This document shows, piece by piece, positions 5,555 through 8,192 of a DNA stretch of 8,192 nucleotides (the stretch's first letter is position 1; the number at the start of each line of letters is the position of its first letter). This DNA is from CAZQLE01 sp964593905 (lineage in GTDB: Bacteria; Chloroflexota; Anaerolineae; Anaerolineales; Anaerolineaceae). The notes under the pieces are model-generated. The model saw only the letters and a list, made by a program, of their open reading frames with translations, had not been told where the DNA came from and ran no database searches. The DNA lies in NCBI GenBank assembly GCA_964593905.1, contig CAZQLE010000183.1:1-8192 (forward strand), written 5' to 3'. Position numbers and translations under genes: made by a program.

Positions 5555-7468
5555 ATGCCCAAGCAACTGTTGCCCCGATTGTTGATCGTGCTGCTGACGG
5601 CCATGCTGCTGGCCGGTTGTTCCACACTCCTGCAAACCACCCCGCCCTGCAACGCAGTGGAGGTCATGGCCGAGGTCACCGCCCCCGACGGGGTGGAGCT
5701 GCCGCCAGGCGCGCCGGCTTCCAGGGTCTGGCGGCTGCGCAACGCGGGCTCGTGCACCTGGAGCAGCGCTTACCGTCTGGTGCGCACCGGCGGCGAAGCG
5801 CTGGCCGAGGCCGAAACCCTGGCCCTGCCCAATGCGGTTGCGCCGGGCGAGACGGTGGACCTGGGGCTAAAGTTAATCGCCCCCCCGCAGGCCGGGATGC
5901 ATGAATCGCAGTGGAAACTGGAGAGCGACACCGGTGAGCAGTTTGGCCCCGGCGCCGATCAGAGCGGGGTGCTCACCGCAGCGCTGCGCGTGATGCAGCT
6001 TCCTGCCACACCCACCGCCACCCAGACGGTTGAACCGCCCACGGCCACCGTCAGCCCCACCGCACAGGCCACGGCCAGCATCACCCCCAGTGTAATCGCC
6101 GCCGCCACGGGGTTATTAACCCCCGGCGCAGTCTCTGATGACCCCCAATGCAACCGCGCCTGGCTCGAAGAGATCCGCGGCGTGGCCGAGGGAGCAACCC
6201 TCAAACCGGGTGAAACCTTCACCTGGACCTGGAAGTTGAAAAATGTCGGCACCTGCACCTGGAATGCCGATTATGCGCTGGTGTTTTCAACCGGAAATTC
6301 GCTCAGCGGGCCGCTGGTGGTGCGCTTGAACCGCACCGTAATCCCCCAGACCACCGCAGACCTGACCATCAACCTGACTGCGCCGGCCGCGCCGGGTTTC
6401 TACACCGGCAGTTGGGTCATCAAAAGCGCCAGCGGCCAGGATTTTGGCGTGGGTGAAGACGCACGCGAGATGCTGACCGCGGCGGTGCAGGTGGAAGGTG
6501 TCACCCAGACCGCACCCACCGGCACCTATACCCCGGCCGCCACCCTGGCTGTCACCCCCAAGGCCGAGGCAACCACGGCCGGAACCGCGCAGCCGCTGTG
6601 TAACAAAGTGGGCAAAGTGGTGGATGTAACCGTGCCAGACCTGACCGTCTTCCTGCCCAACTGGCAGTTTGTAAAAACCTGGCGGTTGGAAAACGCCGGC
6701 ACCTGCACCTGGACGCCCAGCTATAAGCTGGTTTTTAATTCAGGCAACCCCATGAGCGCGCCCAAAACCGTGGCGCTCACCCAGATGGTGAAACCGGGCG
6801 AAACCGTGGATGTGGCGGTTAATCTGATCAGCCCCAGTGAGAAGGGCGACTATATCAGCTACTGGACGATGAGCGATTACAACGGTGCGCCCTTTGGCAC
6901 CGGCGCAAAAGGCAACGGGGTATTCTGGGTCAAGGTCGAGGTGGTCGAACGGCTGAAAGAGCCCTTCCCCATGCACCTCAATTACTGCGATGCTGAATGG
7001 ACCAGCAGTAAAGGCAAGCTGACCGGCTGCCCGATGGGCAAGGATGATTTCGTCAACGGATCGCTGGGCTTCACAAACAGCCCCTTTGATGAAAGCGGGC
7101 GCGAACGACGCGACCAGAACAGCCTGGTTGTGGTGCCTTCCGAAGGCAAAGACGGCTTTGTCAAAGCGGTCTTCCCGCCTTATTTCGTCCAGGTTGGCGA
7201 CCGGTTGACCACTACCGTGGGATGTTTACACGAAGCGCAAGATTGTAACGTCACCTTCAAACTGGGCTATCTGGATGAAAAAGGCATTTATCGCGACCTG
7301 GTGGACCCCATGCGCCAGACCTATGACGGCGGAATGAAAGAGATCAACCTGGTGCTGGGCAAGGTTAAAAATCAGATGGTGCGCTTTGTGCTGTGGGTGG
7401 AGAACAACGGTTCCTCGGCCGACGACCGCGCGGTATGGATTTATCCAACGGTGTGGCGCGACCGGTAA
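5555..7468 (+). CDS. Surface lipoprotein with three NBR1/FW-type Ig-like domains and a C-terminal beta-rich module
   Basis: A hydrophobic signal ends in the lipobox LLAGC, with C22 as the lipidated residue, so the mature 616-residue protein is exported and anchored to the membrane. Three related domains follow, at about 32-147, 198-314 and 349-464. Each starts with a CN pair and repeats W-rLrNaGtCTW...Y.Lv..G.......PG.tvdl...l.aP...G.y.s.W......G..FG.G, the pattern of the NBR1 central 'four-tryptophan' domain. Each has one early and one CTW cysteine (32/67, 199/234, 349/384), which could pair. Linkers 148-190 and 315-347 are rich in Pro, Thr and Ala, typical of extended extracellular spacers. 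Residues 465-637 form a different region with four cysteines (478, 492, 557, 564), which I take to be a C-terminal module recurrent in Chloroflexota surface proteins. AAGGAG lies 13 nt before the ATG, somewhat far. The binding partner is unknown; adhesion or scaffold roles are guesses. Confidence 0.88.
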   Translation: MPKQLLPRLLIVLLTAMLLAGCSTLLQTTPPCNAVEVMAEVTAPDGVELPPGAPASRVWRLRNAGSCTWSSAYRLVRTGGEALAEAETLALPNAVAPGETVDLGLKLIAPPQAGMHESQWKLESDTGEQFGPGADQSGVLTAALRVMQLPATPTATQTVEPPTATVSPTAQATASITPSVIAAATGLLTPGAVSDDPQCNRAWLEEIRGVAEGATLKPGETFTWTWKLKNVGTCTWNADYALVFSTGNSLSGPLVVRLNRTVIPQTTADLTINLTAPAAPGFYTGSWVIKSASGQDFGVGEDAREMLTAAVQVEGVTQTAPTGTYTPAATLAVTPKAEATTAGTAQPLCNKVGKVVDVTVPDLTVFLPNWQFVKTWRLENAGTCTWTPSYKLVFNSGNPMSAPKTVALTQMVKPGETVDVAVNLISPSEKGDYISYWTMSDYNGAPFGTGAKGNGVFWVKVEVVERLKEPFPMHLNYCDAEWTSSKGKLTGCPMGKDDFVNGSLGFTNSPFDESGRERRDQNSLVVVPSEGKDGFVKAVFPPYFVQVGDRLTTTVGCLHEAQDCNVTFKLGYLDEKGIYRDLVDPMRQTYDGGMKEINLVLGKVKNQMVRFVLWVENNGSSADDRAVWIYPTVWRDR

Positions 7469-7487
7469 GCGGATCACGGCTGAAACA

Positions 7488-7543
7488 CTTCGAATTTTGG
7501 AGGCGCAGGGGTGCAAAGCATCTCACACCTCCAAAATTCGGAG
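7488..7543 (+). terminator. Long two-part hairpin after the lipoprotein gene, possible terminator or repeat element
   Basis: Arms 7488-7503 (CTTCGAATTTTGGAGG) and 7528-7543 (CCTCCAAAATTCGGAG) pair over 16 bp with a single G-U. Inside them GGGGTGC (7508-7514) pairs with GCATCTC (7518-7524), including G-U pairs, around an AAA loop. The tail ATTGTTT after the stem is only a weak T-tract. The structure begins 20 nt after the lipoprotein stop and ends 40 nt before the next ATG. It could be a terminator, a folded leader of the next gene, or a copy of a dispersed palindromic repeat. Confidence 0.5.
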
Positions 7544-7583
7544 ATTGTTTCCAGAAGCTAGTCATTATTCAGGAGAAAACATC

Positions 7584-8192
7584 ATGCAATATCGACGTTT
7601 TGGAAGAACCGGATGGCAGGTCAGTGAAATCGGTTATGGCATGTGGGGCATGGCCGGATGGACCGGCTCGGAAGATGAAGAATCGTTGGCCGGCCTGCAG
7701 CGCGCGGTGGACCTGGGCTGCAATTTCTTCGACACCGCCTGGGCTTATGGGGCCGGGCACAGCGAGACCCTGCTGGGCAAAATTGTGCGCGCCAACCCCG
7801 ATAAAAAATTGTATACCGCCACCAAGATCCCGCCCAAAAACCGGCAGTGGCCCAGCAAACGCGAGTTCAGCCTGGATGACTGCTACCCGCCGGAGTATAT
7901 CGGCGCCTATGTCGAGAAAAGCCTGAAAAATCTCGATCTGCCCTACATCGACCTGATGCAGTTTCACACCTGGGAAGACCGCTGGCTCGAAGATGATCGC
8001 TGGGTTAAGGCCATGGCCGAAGTACGCGCCCAGGGTCTGGTGCGCGCAGTGGGCATCAGCCTCAACCGCTGGGAACCCTGGAACGGGGTGAAAGCTGTAA
8101 ACAGCGGCCTGATCGATGCGGTGCAGGTCATTTACAATATCTTTGACCAGAACCCCGAAGATGAACTCTTTCCGGCCTGCGAACAACACGCT
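7584..8192 (+). CDS. Aldo/keto reductase (partial, 3' end outside window)
   Basis: The first 203 residues are visible from the ATG, beginning MQYRRFGRTGWQVSEIGYGM; the frame is open to the right edge. The fold is the (beta/alpha)8 barrel of NAD(P)H-dependent aldo/keto reductases, usually about 300-330 residues. The full catalytic tetrad can be read: D50 and Y55 in NFFDTAWAYGAGHSETLLG, K81 in YTATKIPP, and H128 in DLMQFHTW. VRAVGISLNRWEP is the strand-6 region, and VIYNIFDQN (182-190) a later barrel strand. It resembles the bacterial 'RRFGRTG' type often annotated as general aldo/keto reductase or oxidoreductase YajO/YccK-like; the substrate cannot be assigned. AGGAG at 7571-7575, 8 nt before the ATG, fixes the start. 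The nicotinamide cofactor-binding C-terminal part is missing from the window. Confidence 0.93.
   Translation, partial: MQYRRFGRTGWQVSEIGYGMWGMAGWTGSEDEESLAGLQRAVDLGCNFFDTAWAYGAGHSETLLGKIVRANPDKKLYTATKIPPKNRQWPSKREFSLDDCYPPEYIGAYVEKSLKNLDLPYIDLMQFHTWEDRWLEDDRWVKAMAEVRAQGLVRAVGISLNRWEPWNGVKAVNSGLIDAVQVIYNIFDQNPEDELFPACEQHA

Noticed and set aside
6001..6120. Pro/Thr-rich repetitive stretch considered as a DNA tandem repeat
   Set aside because: The PTAT-like codons are irregular and are best explained as an extracellular protein linker; there is no fixed period at DNA level.
7393..7926. Open frame of 177 codons spanning the lipoprotein end, the hairpin and the reductase start
   Set aside because: It crosses a stop, an intergenic hairpin and another gene's start in a different frame, with no domain.
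7569..8189. Open frame of 206 codons on the minus strand at the right edge
   Set aside because: It lies opposite the aldo/keto reductase, whose start, ribosome binding site and catalytic tetrad are all intact.

Overview
The window most likely comes from the chromosome of a GC-rich Chloroflexota bacterium, probably Anaerolineae-like. That assignment is inferred from gene content: a stand-alone bacterial Elp3, a surface lipoprotein with three NBR1/FW-type Ig-like domains followed by a C-terminal module I associate with Chloroflexota, and degenerate heptamer repeats between genes. No rRNA or other phylogenetic marker is present. Coding density is high and I see no transposase, phage gene, CRISPR array or tRNA.

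Layout. (1) Positions 1-545, minus strand: an ArsR-type metal(loid)-sensing repressor followed by a CxxC thioredoxin-like small disulfide protein that runs off the left edge. A perfect 11-6-11 palindrome covers the repressor's start codon and a candidate -10 box. (2) 743-2074, plus: a complete GH1 beta-glycosidase with its own candidate promoter. (3) 2073-2180: a convergent intergenic region with a hairpin plus T-tracts (terminator for the minus strand) and a degenerate GTGANNN heptamer array that reaches into the 3' end of the next gene. (4) 2170-3783, minus: Elp3 (radical SAM plus GNAT), the tRNA U34 carboxymethylation enzyme. (5) 3888-4643, plus: a class I methyltransferase that looks Trm9/ALKBH8-like, divergent from elp3 across a 104-bp gap whose TATAAT box reads on both strands. 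(6) 4707-5504, plus: an inositol-monophosphatase-family phosphatase, probably on a leaderless transcript. (7) 5555-7468, plus: the triple FW-domain lipoprotein, followed by a long two-part hairpin. (8) 7584 to the right edge, plus: an aldo/keto reductase with an intact catalytic tetrad, cut by the window end.

How the genes may work together. The strongest link is the elp3/methyltransferase pair. In eukaryotes Elp3 makes cm5U34 and Trm9 methylates it to mcm5U34, so the divergent pair could be a minimal bacterial version of that two-step wobble-uridine pathway. This is inference from sequence motifs and adjacency. The ArsR/thioredoxin pair is a coherent regulated stress operon. The GH1 enzyme, phosphatase, lipoprotein and aldo/keto reductase show no obvious shared pathway.
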